The position numbers and the translations under genes are program-made. Shown here in pieces: positions 1-5,749 of a stretch of 5,749 nt of DNA. The stretch is taken from assembly GCA_937915955.1 (NCBI GenBank), contig CALGIB010000750.1, positions 1 through 5,749 of the forward strand, given 5' to 3'. Each line of letters begins with the position of its first letter. Within the stretch, counting starts at the first letter, position 1. The notes under the pieces are model-generated. The model saw only the letters and a program-made list of their open reading frames with translations. It was not told the DNA's origin and searched no databases. The stretch is from an uncultured Pseudomonadota bacterium (GTDB taxonomy: Bacteria > Myxococcota_A > UBA796 > CAJQPC01).

Positions 1-966
1 GAAGCCCTCGACCGTGCCGTCGTTCAGGTTCGTGTGGGTGATCCGTCCGCCGGCCGCCTCGACGCCCTTGCCGTCCACGCAGAAGCCATGGTTCTGGCTG
101 GTGATCTCGATGCGGCCCGTGTCCAGATCCTTGACCGGGTGGTTGCCGCCCCGGTGACCGAAGCGCAGCTTGAAGCTGTCGGCGCCCAGCGACAGGCCCA
201 GGATCTGGTGCCCGAGGCAGATGCCGAGCAGCGGGATCCGACCGTGCAGCTTCTTGATCTCGTTCACGATCCCTGGCAGGGCCGCCGGATCTCCCGGGCC
301 GTTGGACAGGAACACCGCGTCGGCCCCCTCCCGGAGCACCTCGGCGGGGGTGTTCGAGGGGAAGACCTGCACCCGACAGTTGCCTTCTGCAAACAATCTC
401 AGGATGTTGGTCTTGCAGCCGCCGTCCAGGACGTTCACACGCAGCCGGGCTGACTCCGGGTCGTGGAAGACCCATGGCTTCTCGCAGCTGACCTCGTGGG
501 CCAGCGCCCGACCCGTCATCCCGGGCCAGGCCTCGAGCATCGCGAAGAGCTCGGGGCCAGGGCGACCGTCCGTGGAGATCACGGCCTTCATTGCGCCGCG
601 GTCCCGGATGTGCCGGACCAGGGCGCGGGTGTCGACGCCGTGCAGTCCAGGCACGCCGGCACGCCGCAGGTAGCGGTCCAGGCCGTCGGTGGCGCGGTGA
701 CTGCTGTAGACCCGCGAGAACGAACGAGCGATGAAGCCTGCCACCTGGACCCGCCCCGACTCGACGTCGTCCTCGTTGACGCCGTAGTTGCCGACGTGGC
801 TGACCGTCATCGTGACGATCTGCTCGCGGTAGCTGGGATCGGTGAGCACTTCCTGGTAGCCGGTCATGCTCGTGTTGAACACGACCTCGCCGACGCAGGT
901 AGTGGATGCGCCGAAGGCCTCGCCCGTAAAGGACCGGCCGTCTTCAAGAAGGAGGATGCCGCCCAT
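1..966 (-). CDS. carA: Carbamoyl-phosphate synthase small (glutaminase) subunit, 3' end off the window
   Basis: This subunit hydrolyses glutamine and passes ammonia to the large subunit CarB, which makes carbamoyl phosphate for pyrimidine and arginine synthesis in the cytosol. My translation of the minus strand gives 322 uninterrupted codons. The N-terminal CarA domain (about 1-150) carries GEVVFNT (26-32) and MTGYQEVLTDPSY (34-46). The class I amidotransferase domain (about 177 onward) carries SNGPGDP (221-227), the nucleophile motif GICLGHQ with Cys250, GHRGGNHPVKD (270-280) and QNHGF (291-295). The family is usually about 360-390 residues, so some 45-60 are missing at the left edge, including the catalytic His/Glu pair expected near the C-terminus. 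ATG at 966 is chosen because MGGILLLEDG matches the usual CarA start and no ATG or GTG lies in the nearby in-frame upstream codons. No good Shine-Dalgarno precedes it. carB is not in view. Confidence 0.96.
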   Translation of the reverse strand, partial: MGGILLLEDGRSFTGEAFGASTTCVGEVVFNTSMTGYQEVLTDPSYREQIVTMTVSHVGNYGVNEDDVESGRVQVAGFIARSFSRVYSSHRATDGLDRYLRRAGVPGLHGVDTRALVRHIRDRGAMKAVISTDGRPGPELFAMLEAWPGMTGRALAHEVSCEKPWVFHDPESARLRVNVLDGGCKTNILRLFAEGNCRVQVFPSNTPAEVLREGADAVFLSNGPGDPAALPGIVNEIKKLHGRIPLLGICLGHQILGLSLGADSFKLRFGHRGGNHPVKDLDTGRIEITSQNHGFCVDGKGVEAAGGRITHTNLNDGTVEGF

Positions 967-1039
967 GCGGTCGCCGTTTAGCGCGGGTGACCCGACGGGG
1001 CTGCCCGCTTTGCCAAACCGACACCTGGAGAGCTCCCTT

Positions 1040-1054
1040 CGGCGGGCCCCGCCG
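1040..1054 (+). other. GC hairpin, 6-bp stem, upstream of EF-G gene
   Basis: CGGCGG and CCGCCG form a perfect 6-bp stem around a 3-base GCC loop. No T-run follows, so it is not an ordinary intrinsic terminator. In such GC-rich DNA a stem of this size can arise by chance. It could lie in the EF-G leader RNA or be a protein site. Confidence 0.35.
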
Positions 1055-1066
1055 GTGGTCGGAGGC

Positions 1067-1082
1067 CCTATCGGTGGATAGG
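1067..1082 (+). other. Inverted repeat CCTATC-GGTG-GATAGG before the EF-G ribosome binding site
   Basis: The two 6-base arms are perfectly complementary around a 4-base GGTG loop, and the right arm ends 12 bases before the AGGAG of the EF-G gene. The arms include A and T in an otherwise GC-dominated stretch, which makes chance somewhat less likely than for the neighbouring hairpin. It could be an operator or a leader-RNA hairpin affecting translation of the EF-G paralogue. The role is inferred from position only. Confidence 0.4.
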
Positions 1083-1094
1083 ACGGCGGCCCGC

Positions 1095-1099
1095 AGGAG
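1095..1099 (+). promoter_or_regulatory. Ribosome binding site AGGAG for the EF-G paralogue
   Basis: AGGAG lies six bases before the ATG at 1106, which is good spacing. It fixes that ATG as the start and agrees with the protein beginning a few residues before the conserved RNIGI stretch. Confidence 0.85.
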
Positions 1100-1105
1100 C
1101 ACCCA

Positions 1106-3160
1106 ATGGCCCTTTCCCAAGACCTCGCAAACGTCCGGAACATCGGCATCGCCGCGCACGTCGACGCGGGCAAGACGACGCTGACCGAGCGGGTCCTGTT
1201 CTACACGGGCGCCAGCCACAAGATCGGCGAGGTGCACGATGGGCAGGCCCACATGGACTACATCCCCGAGGAGCAGGAGCACGGGATCACCATCATGGCG
1301 GCCGTGACCAAGGCCCAGTGGGGGGACCACCTCATCCAGATCGTCGACACCCCCGGGCACGTCGACTTCACGATCGAGGTCGAGCGCAGCATGCGCGTGC
1401 TCGACGGCTGCGTCATCGTCCTGGACGGCGTGCGCGGGGCCGAGCCCCAGACCGAGACGGTCTGGCGTCAGCGCAGCAAGTTCAAGCTGCCGGCGATGTT
1501 CTTCATCAACAAGATGGACCGCCCCGGGGCCGACTTCCGCCGGGCGCTGGAGAGCATCACCCAGAAGCTCAAGGGCGACCCCGTCGCGGTGATCTTCCCG
1601 GTGCCCGAGGACCGGGCGCTCATCCACCTGATCGACAAGGTCAAGATCTCCTTCCGCGGCGACAACGGCGAGGAGGTCGTGACCGAGCCCGTGGACGAGG
1701 CGACCTGGGCCAGCACCCTGGACCTGCGAGAGAGCCTGTACCTGGCCGCCGCCGAGTACGACGAGTCCATCGAAGAGGCGGTGCTCATGGAGGAGGAGCC
1801 CGACGCCGACGCGCTCTGGGCCGCCCTCCGCAAGGCCTGCCTGTCCGGCAACGTGCAGCCCTGCATGGGCGGCACCGCGCTCAAGAACCAGGGCGTCCAG
1901 CCTCTGCTCGACGCCGTCATCAAGCTGCTGCCCGCGCCCCTGGACCGCCCGCCGAGCGAGGCCACCAACCTGGAGACCCAGGAGCCCGAGCTCGTCGCGA
2001 TGGACGCCTCCGAGCCCCTGGCTGCGCTCTGCTTCAAGGTCCAGATGTGGGACGGGCGCCGTCACGTCTTCGCGCGGATCTACCGGGGCACGATCACCAA
2101 GGGCATGCAGATCTCCGTGCCCCAGGCGGACGGGAGCATCCTCACCGAGCGCATCGCGCGGGTCTTCGACGTCGACGCCGACAAGAAGAACCGCCTGGAC
2201 ACGGCGGTCGCCGGCCAGATCGTGCTGCTGGCGGGCCTGCGCCACGTCACCACGGGCCAGACGCTCTGCGACGTCGCGCACCCGGTGCTGCTGGCCCCCA
2301 TCGACCTGCGCGAGCCGGTGCTGGGGCTGGCCATCGAAGCCAGCTCCACCAAGGACGAGGAGAAGCTGCTCGAGGCCCTGGGCAAGCTGCTGCAAGAGGA
2401 CCCCACCCTGCGGCTCGAGGAGGACGCCGAGACCGGCCAGCGGGTGCTGCGCGGCATGGGCGAGCTGCACCTGCAGATCACCTTCGAGCGCCTTCAGCGC
2501 GAGAACAAGCTCGACGTCCGCGCGGGCAAGCCCGACGTGGTCACCCGAGAGGCGATCTCCAGCCCCGCCAAGGCCAACACCCAGTTCCACCGCGTCATCG
2601 AGCTGGAGACCAAGACCATCGAGATGAAGGCCAGCGCCTGGGTCGCCGTGAAGCCGCTGGCTCGGGGCGAGGGCTTGAGGGTGCACACCGAGGAGCTCCG
2701 CGTCCTGCCCGCCGGCACGATGTTGTCCGCCGAGCAGGCCGCCGCCGTAGCGGCCGGGGCCCGGGACGCCGCGACCACCGGTCCCCTCGGCTCGCCGCTC
2801 CAGGACATCGAGGTCACCGTCGAGAAGGTCGAGCTCTTCGAGGACGCCAGCAGCGAGCAGGCCCTGCGCATCGCCGTGGCCGAGGCCACCCGTAAGGCCA
2901 TCGCTCTGGCCAGCCCCGTGCTGCTGCGGCCCATCATGCGGACCGAGGTCGTCGTGCCCGAGGAGAACCTGGGCTCGGTGCTGGGTGACCTGCAGTCGCG
3001 CCTGGCCGTGATCCACGCGACCGAGCCCCAGGGCGAGGTGGCCAGCATCCGCTGCGACGTGCCCCTGGACAAGCTGCTCGGCTACACGACCACGCTGCGC
3101 TCGATGACCCGCGGCCGCGGGAACTTCACGATGGAGTTCGACCGCTTCGACGTCGCGTGA
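1106..3160 (+). CDS. Elongation factor G paralogue, probably ribosome-recycling type (spdEFG2/mtEFG2-like)
   Basis: This is a cytosolic ribosomal GTPase of 684 residues, complete, against about 700 for E. coli EF-G. The G domain has P-loop AHVDAGKT (17-24), switch I EHGITI (58-63, with His59 where canonical EF-G has Arg), DTPGH (81-85, catalytic His85) and NKMD (135-138). Domain II follows (about 300-400), then domain III with GMGELHL (450-456), domain IV (about 475-605), and domain V ending in LLGYTTTLRSMTRGRGNFTMEF. Domain IV is normal in length, but the usual SGGRGQYGHV loop is absent; around 500-523 it reads VIELETKT...VKPLARGEG, which recalls Borrelia EF-G2. The domain V SRRG loop is SRLA (631-634). 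Spirochaete EF-G2 and mitochondrial EFG2 act with recycling factor in ribosome recycling, so I infer that role. The gene is not beside rpsL, rpsG or tuf, which suggests a paralogue and not the housekeeping copy. A diverged translocase remains possible. Confidence 0.9.
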   Translation: MALSQDLANVRNIGIAAHVDAGKTTLTERVLFYTGASHKIGEVHDGQAHMDYIPEEQEHGITIMAAVTKAQWGDHLIQIVDTPGHVDFTIEVERSMRVLDGCVIVLDGVRGAEPQTETVWRQRSKFKLPAMFFINKMDRPGADFRRALESITQKLKGDPVAVIFPVPEDRALIHLIDKVKISFRGDNGEEVVTEPVDEATWASTLDLRESLYLAAAEYDESIEEAVLMEEEPDADALWAALRKACLSGNVQPCMGGTALKNQGVQPLLDAVIKLLPAPLDRPPSEATNLETQEPELVAMDASEPLAALCFKVQMWDGRRHVFARIYRGTITKGMQISVPQADGSILTERIARVFDVDADKKNRLDTAVAGQIVLLAGLRHVTTGQTLCDVAHPVLLAPIDLREPVLGLAIEASSTKDEEKLLEALGKLLQEDPTLRLEEDAETGQRVLRGMGELHLQITFERLQRENKLDVRAGKPDVVTREAISSPAKANTQFHRVIELETKTIEMKASAWVAVKPLARGEGLRVHTEELRVLPAGTMLSAEQAAAVAAGARDAATTGPLGSPLQDIEVTVEKVELFEDASSEQALRIAVAEATRKAIALASPVLLRPIMRTEVVVPEENLGSVLGDLQSRLAVIHATEPQGEVASIRCDVPLDKLLGYTTTLRSMTRGRGNFTMEFDRFDVA

Positions 3161-3176
3161 GCGATCTTGTGGCCCT

Positions 3177-3192
3177 GGGTCGGGCACACCTG
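3177..3192 (+). repeat. Direct repeat copy 1 (16 bases, 15/16 match to copy 2)
   Basis: GGGTCGGGCACACCTG here recurs 189 bases downstream with one mismatch. This copy lies inside the 5' part of the broken small ORF. The spacing is a multiple of three, so both copies are read in the same phase. Confidence 0.5.
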
Positions 3193-3365
3193 GACCCCGC
3201 GCGCTTCGTGCCCGCCGCGGAGATGCCCGCCGAGCGCCGGTGGTGGATCACCCAGCGGCTCAGCGACCGGAGGCCTGGACCTCTGCTCCGGCGAGCTGCC
3301 CGTGTGGGTAGAGGACGCTTGGAAGGACCGTAGGAGCTTCGACGGGGTGGTGTTCTCCCTGCACC

Positions 3366-3381
3366 GGGTGGGGCACACCTG
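3366..3381 (+). repeat. Direct repeat copy 2 (16 bases)
   Basis: GGGTGGGGCACACCTG matches copy 1 at 15 of 16 positions. It spans the end of the broken small ORF (its TGA is at 3380-3382) and lies just before the next small ORF. No transposon ends or duplicated target sites were seen around the pair. Confidence 0.5.
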
Positions 3382-3390
3382 AGAGCTACG

Positions 3391-3585
3391 GTGATGCGCT
3401 ACACCTACGCCACGGTGGTCCCTCCGCTGCGGCCCGACCGGGCCGGCGACCGGGTCGAGCTGGACGTCGAGGACCGACGGGCGCTGGCGATGGGCCTGAC
3501 CCGCGCGCTGCCCGAGGTCACGCTTGCCCGAGCGCTCACCGGAATGAGCGCCGACCTGGAGCGGGTGCTGGCCGAGCCCCGCTGA
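3391..3585 (+). CDS. Small hypothetical protein, 63-64 residues
   Basis: I do not recognise this protein. The frame starts at GTG 3391 or the adjacent ATG 3394 and ends in TGA. Codon third positions are strongly G/C from the start codon to the stop, in contrast to the same frame just upstream, which supports real coding. A GAGAG stretch at 3381-3385 could be a weak ribosome binding site, better spaced for ATG 3394. The product opens MRYTYATVVPPLRPDRAGD, then has a charged, probably helical second half (LDVEDRRALAMGLTRALPE, ending SADLERVLAEPR). It has no membrane segment, signal peptide or metal-binding cysteine pattern. It follows the EF-G gene and the broken ORF on the same strand, probably in one transcript. 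Confidence 0.55.
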   Translation: MMRYTYATVVPPLRPDRAGDRVELDVEDRRALAMGLTRALPEVTLARALTGMSADLERVLAEPR

Positions 3586-3657
3586 GGCCCTGGCCGAGCG
3601 GCCGAGGGTCCTGGCGCCCGGGGTGGACCGGGGGCTCTCCCTGCTGACGCGCTCTGG
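3586..3657. other. Convergent gap, no clear terminator
   Basis: Two transcription units meet here, so termination signals are expected. Short 5-bp inverted repeats exist (CCCGG 3617-3621 with CCGGG 3628-3632, and GGTCC 3607-3611 with GGACC 3625-3629), but they are mutually exclusive and lack a T-run on either strand. Termination may be Rho-dependent or lie inside the genes. Confidence 0.4.
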
Positions 3658-5749
3658 CTAACGCAGGCCTCGACGCCGGCGAAGCCACCAGCTCAGCGAC
3701 AGCGCCACGCCCGCCAGCAGGGCCCACAGCGGTGAGCTCCACAGGGGGGTCTCGCGGACCTCGCGCACCGTGCGTCCAGCCTCGGGATCCAGCTTGGGAG
3801 CGCCGTACTCGCCGGGCCGGTAGTGCAGCCCGCCGGTGCTGCTGGCCAGCTGGCTCAGGAAGCCCTCGGCGGGCTGGATGTCCTCGAGCTCGGGGTCCCG
3901 GTCCGTCACCGCGAAGCGGGTCCCGTCGCGCCCCAGTGAGCCCTCCTCGCCCGCGGACAGCGTCACGGTCCAGGCCCCGCGCTGGCTGGCCTCGAGCTCG
4001 ACCACGGCCTCGCCGTTGGAGTCCGTGACGCCCTCGAAGGCGGCGGCGCTGCCGGGCCCGGTGACCTCGCCCCGCACGGCCACGCCCTCGAGCGGCTGGA
4101 AGCCGACGTCCCGCACCCTCGCGACCACGCGCACGGTCTCGCCCACCCGGTAGTTCTCCTGGGTGGTCTCGACCTTGACCCGCTGGCCGTCGCGGTCCTT
4201 GACCAGCCAGCGGATCGCGTTCTTCCAGAACCGCAGGTAGGCCTGATTGCCGTGGCTCTCGGCGGCCTCGGTCATCACCCAGCGCCAGCTGGAGTCCCCC
4301 ATCAGCGCCATGGTTCGGCCCTGGCCCACCTCGCGCACAGCCAGCACAGGCATCGGAGCGCCGTCCGCGGTGGTGGCGCTCGGGTGGTTCAAAAGCGCGG
4401 CCGAGTTCGGCGCCAGCCCGGTGCTCAGGTTGGCGCCGTCCAGCGGCGGCAGGCGGCTCCAGAGCCCGTCGTTGTCAGGCCCGTCGACCAGCAGCCGGGT
4501 CACCGGGTGCACGCGCCCCGCCTCGCTCAGCACCGGCTGGAAGGGCTCCAGGTCCACGGCCGCGGCACCCTCGAGGCCCAGCTTCACGGGAAGGATGTCC
4601 TCGATCGGCGTGCCCTCGTACTCGCCCAGGTCGAAGCTGCGGTCCCCGCCGATCATCACGAAGGCCTTGCCGCCCCGGACAAAGCGCTCGAGGTTGCCGA
4701 GCAGCTCGCGGCCCTCGGACCGGAAGAAGCTGGCGTAGTCGAAGTTCTGGAAGATGACCAGATCGAAGCTGTCCAGCTCACCGCTGCGCTCGCGGTCCAG
4801 CTCGAACAGCGTGCGGTAGGGGAAGCGGATGAGCGACAGCTCGGTGTCGCGGTAGCCGGACCTCAGGTCGTCGTTGGTCCGGAGGATGAAGAAGCTGACC
4901 AGGTCGATGCCCGGGTCCTGCTTCAGGAACAGCCTCAGGAACTTCTCGTCGAAGCTGGGGCTGCCGCAGACCTGCAGCACTCGCAGCTTGTCGCGAACGA
5001 CCCGCACGGCCACGGGCATCGTGTTGTTGCCTGGGACCGCGTCGTCGGACTCCACGGGCACGCTGGCCTCGTAGATCACCCGTCCGGCGATCGAACGCTC
5101 GAGCGTGAAGCTGGCCGTGGCCCGGCCCACGGCGTCCAGCTCCACCTGCTGGCGGGCCACTGTGCTCCCCTCGACGCTGAGGGTCACCGGAACGCGCTGG
5201 CCGGAGCGCCCGCTGCCCTGGACGCGCACGTCCACGGTGAAGGGCTCGTTCAGGAACGCGAAGCCGCCGCTGTCGATGCCGGTGACCGCCAGGTCCTGGA
5301 CCTCGCCCGGCTCGCCGACCTGGTAGATCGTCAGCGGGCCCGGCAGGCTCAGGCTCAGGTCCTCGCCGAAGACCAGCTCGCGGCGCATGCCCCCGCGGTC
5401 GATGCCGTCGGTGATGACGACGATGCCGCTCAGGCGCTCGCCGGCGTGACGCTGGCTGAGGGCCTCGAGCGCCCTTCCCAGGTCACTGCCCCCGTCCTGG
5501 TAGGCCAGCTCGGAGCCGACGTGCAGGTCCTCGCCGAAGAGGTAGCGATCCGCCCGGCTCAGATCGAGCTCGGCCAGCGCGCGCTCGACCTGGACGTGCC
5601 GAGGCTGCCCGTCCTCGATCACCGCCATGCTCCTGGAGTCGTCCACGAGCACGACCAGGCGACCCTCCTCGAGGCGCCCCTCGTCCTCGACCCAGACCGG
5701 CGCGCTGGCCATCCACCCGATGCAGACGGCGGCCAGGGCCAGCAGGGCG
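3658..5749 (-). CDS. Membrane-anchored vWA / glutamine-amidotransferase-like protein, 5' end off the window
   Basis: The frame stays open to the right edge: 12 codons before the ATG at 5712 read ALLALAAVCIGW, a membrane segment, so that ATG is probably internal and the true start is off the window. Numbering from that Met: a vWA domain (about 18-135) with the metal site DDSRS (24-28), Ser76 in GGSDLGRAL and Asp102 in VVITDG; an Ig-like domain (about 138-237); an amidotransferase-like fold (about 243-480) with LRVLQVCGSPSFDEKF, DLVIFQNFDY and FVMIGGDRSF; and a second Ig-like domain (about 512-604) opening YRVGETVRVVARV. A C-terminal membrane helix (about 660-677) ends in RRRRGLR, so the tail is probably cytoplasmic and the domains periplasmic. 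The usual amidotransferase nucleophile motif is not visible, so that fold looks non-catalytic. Such proteins often sit near MoxR ATPase, DUF58 and BatA-type genes, which may lie off the right edge. The exact partner is unknown. Confidence 0.85.
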   Translation of the reverse strand, partial: ALLALAAVCIGWMASAPVWVEDEGRLEEGRLVVLVDDSRSMAVIEDGQPRHVQVERALAELDLSRADRYLFGEDLHVGSELAYQDGGSDLGRALEALSQRHAGERLSGIVVITDGIDRGGMRRELVFGEDLSLSLPGPLTIYQVGEPGEVQDLAVTGIDSGGFAFLNEPFTVDVRVQGSGRSGQRVPVTLSVEGSTVARQQVELDAVGRATASFTLERSIAGRVIYEASVPVESDDAVPGNNTMPVAVRVVRDKLRVLQVCGSPSFDEKFLRLFLKQDPGIDLVSFFILRTNDDLRSGYRDTELSLIRFPYRTLFELDRERSGELDSFDLVIFQNFDYASFFRSEGRELLGNLERFVRGGKAFVMIGGDRSFDLGEYEGTPIEDILPVKLGLEGAAAVDLEPFQPVLSEAGRVHPVTRLLVDGPDNDGLWSRLPPLDGANLSTGLAPNSAALLNHPSATTADGAPMPVLAVREVGQGRTMALMGDSSWRWVMTEAAESHGNQAYLRFWKNAIRWLVKDRDGQRVKVETTQENYRVGETVRVVARVRDVGFQPLEGVAVRGEVTGPGSAAAFEGVTDSNGEAVVELEASQRGAWTVTLSAGEEGSLGRDGTRFAVTDRDPELEDIQPAEGFLSQLASSTGGLHYRPGEYGAPKLDPEAGRTVREVRETPLWSSPLWALLAGVALSLSWWLRRRRGLR

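Larger units (their letters stand above)
967..1105. promoter_or_regulatory. Divergent intergenic region between carA and the EF-G gene
   Basis: These 139 bases separate two genes read away from each other, so promoters for both should lie here unless one is inside a neighbour. I could not find a convincing -35/-10 pair on either strand; the region is very GC-rich and the host's promoter consensus is unknown. It contains two short inverted repeats, both on the EF-G side, and one clear ribosome binding site. I see no pyrimidine-responsive leader, attenuator or riboswitch in front of carA. The promoter role is inferred from gene orientation alone. Confidence 0.55.
3157..3382 (+). pseudogene. Small unknown ORF with apparent +1 frameshift, overlapping the EF-G stop
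   Basis: A GTG at 3157 overlaps the EF-G stop as GTGA, a typical translational-coupling arrangement. From it runs a GC3-rich frame beginning VSDLVALGRAHLDPARF and reaching RRWWITQRLSDR near 3270. Beyond that, this frame turns to weak codons (CCT, GGA, CGA, GGT, AGA) and stops at TAG 3331-3333, after 58 codons. The coding signal resumes one base over: GLDLCSGELPVWVEDAW and onward, with strong GC3, to TGA 3380-3382. Joined by skipping one base around 3262-3275, the two parts give about 74 residues. I do not recognise the product. It may be a decayed gene, a base error in the sequence, or less likely a programmed frameshift. No signal peptide or membrane segment is evident. Confidence 0.45.

Noticed and set aside
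34..981. Overlapping plus-strand open frames opposite carA
   Set aside because: The minus-strand carA frame is uninterrupted and carries family motifs; the plus-strand frames are its complement shadows.
990..1020. Possible sigma-54 (-24/-12) promoter for carA around TTGGCA on the minus strand
   Set aside because: The distance between the GG and GC elements is 8 bases instead of the required 10, and the -12 TTGC element is absent. The same TTGGCA also has no suitable -10 for a sigma-70 reading.
1318..2895. A 525-codon plus-strand frame inside the EF-G gene
   Set aside because: It is an out-of-frame shadow dominated by R, G, A and P, produced by the GC-rich codons of the real frame.
944..3187. 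A 747-codon open frame on the minus strand across the entire EF-G gene
   Set aside because: It is antisense to a clearly real gene. The predicted residues are repetitive L/G/D/H/Q/V runs typical of a shadow frame in GC-rich DNA, and no domain is recognisable.
3262..3275. Programmed +1 frameshift site
   Set aside because: The sequence CGG AGG CCT has no known slippery or in-frame stop arrangement such as that of prfB, and no stimulatory element is evident, so a mutation or sequence error is simpler.
5710..5712. ATG at 5712 as the true start of the vWA protein
   Set aside because: The frame continues open to the window edge and the 12 preceding codons encode a hydrophobic membrane segment, so this Met lies at the end of a membrane helix.

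Overview
This is a GC-rich (roughly 70% by eye), gene-dense bacterial chromosomal window with strong G/C preference at third codon positions. The translation factor and the membrane vWA protein both resemble families found in Myxococcota-type deltaproteobacteria, with spirochaetes and planctomycetes also possible for the translation factor. A myxobacterium-like organism is therefore the best guess, but this is inference from remembered family patterns and not a placement.

Layout. Positions 1-966 (minus strand) hold the first 322 codons of carA, the glutaminase subunit of carbamoyl-phosphate synthase; its C-terminus lies off the left edge. A 139-base divergent region (967-1105) holds two short hairpins and the ribosome binding site of the next gene. 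Positions 1106-3160 (plus) encode a complete 684-residue elongation factor G paralogue. It keeps the GTPase motifs but has lost the usual GGRGQYG-type loop of domain IV, and it most resembles the class of EF-G that works in ribosome recycling. Its stop overlaps the GTG of a small reading frame (3157-3382) whose coding signal jumps frame near 3270, so that gene looks broken, frameshifted or mis-sequenced. A second small unknown ORF follows (3391-3585). After a 72-base convergent gap, positions 3658-5749 (minus) encode a large membrane-anchored protein with a vWA domain, an Ig-like domain, a glutamine-amidotransferase-like fold and a second Ig-like domain. Its true N-terminus lies off the right edge.

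The genes do not form one pathway. carA belongs to pyrimidine/arginine precursor synthesis, the EF-G paralogue to translation, and the vWA protein to a cell-envelope complex of the BatA/MoxR-associated kind. The convergent gap separates the EF-G transcription unit from the envelope gene. I found no tRNA, rRNA, CRISPR array, insertion sequence or integrase. The parts worth a second look are the EF-G paralogue and the small ORFs behind it; I see no convincing wholly new system.
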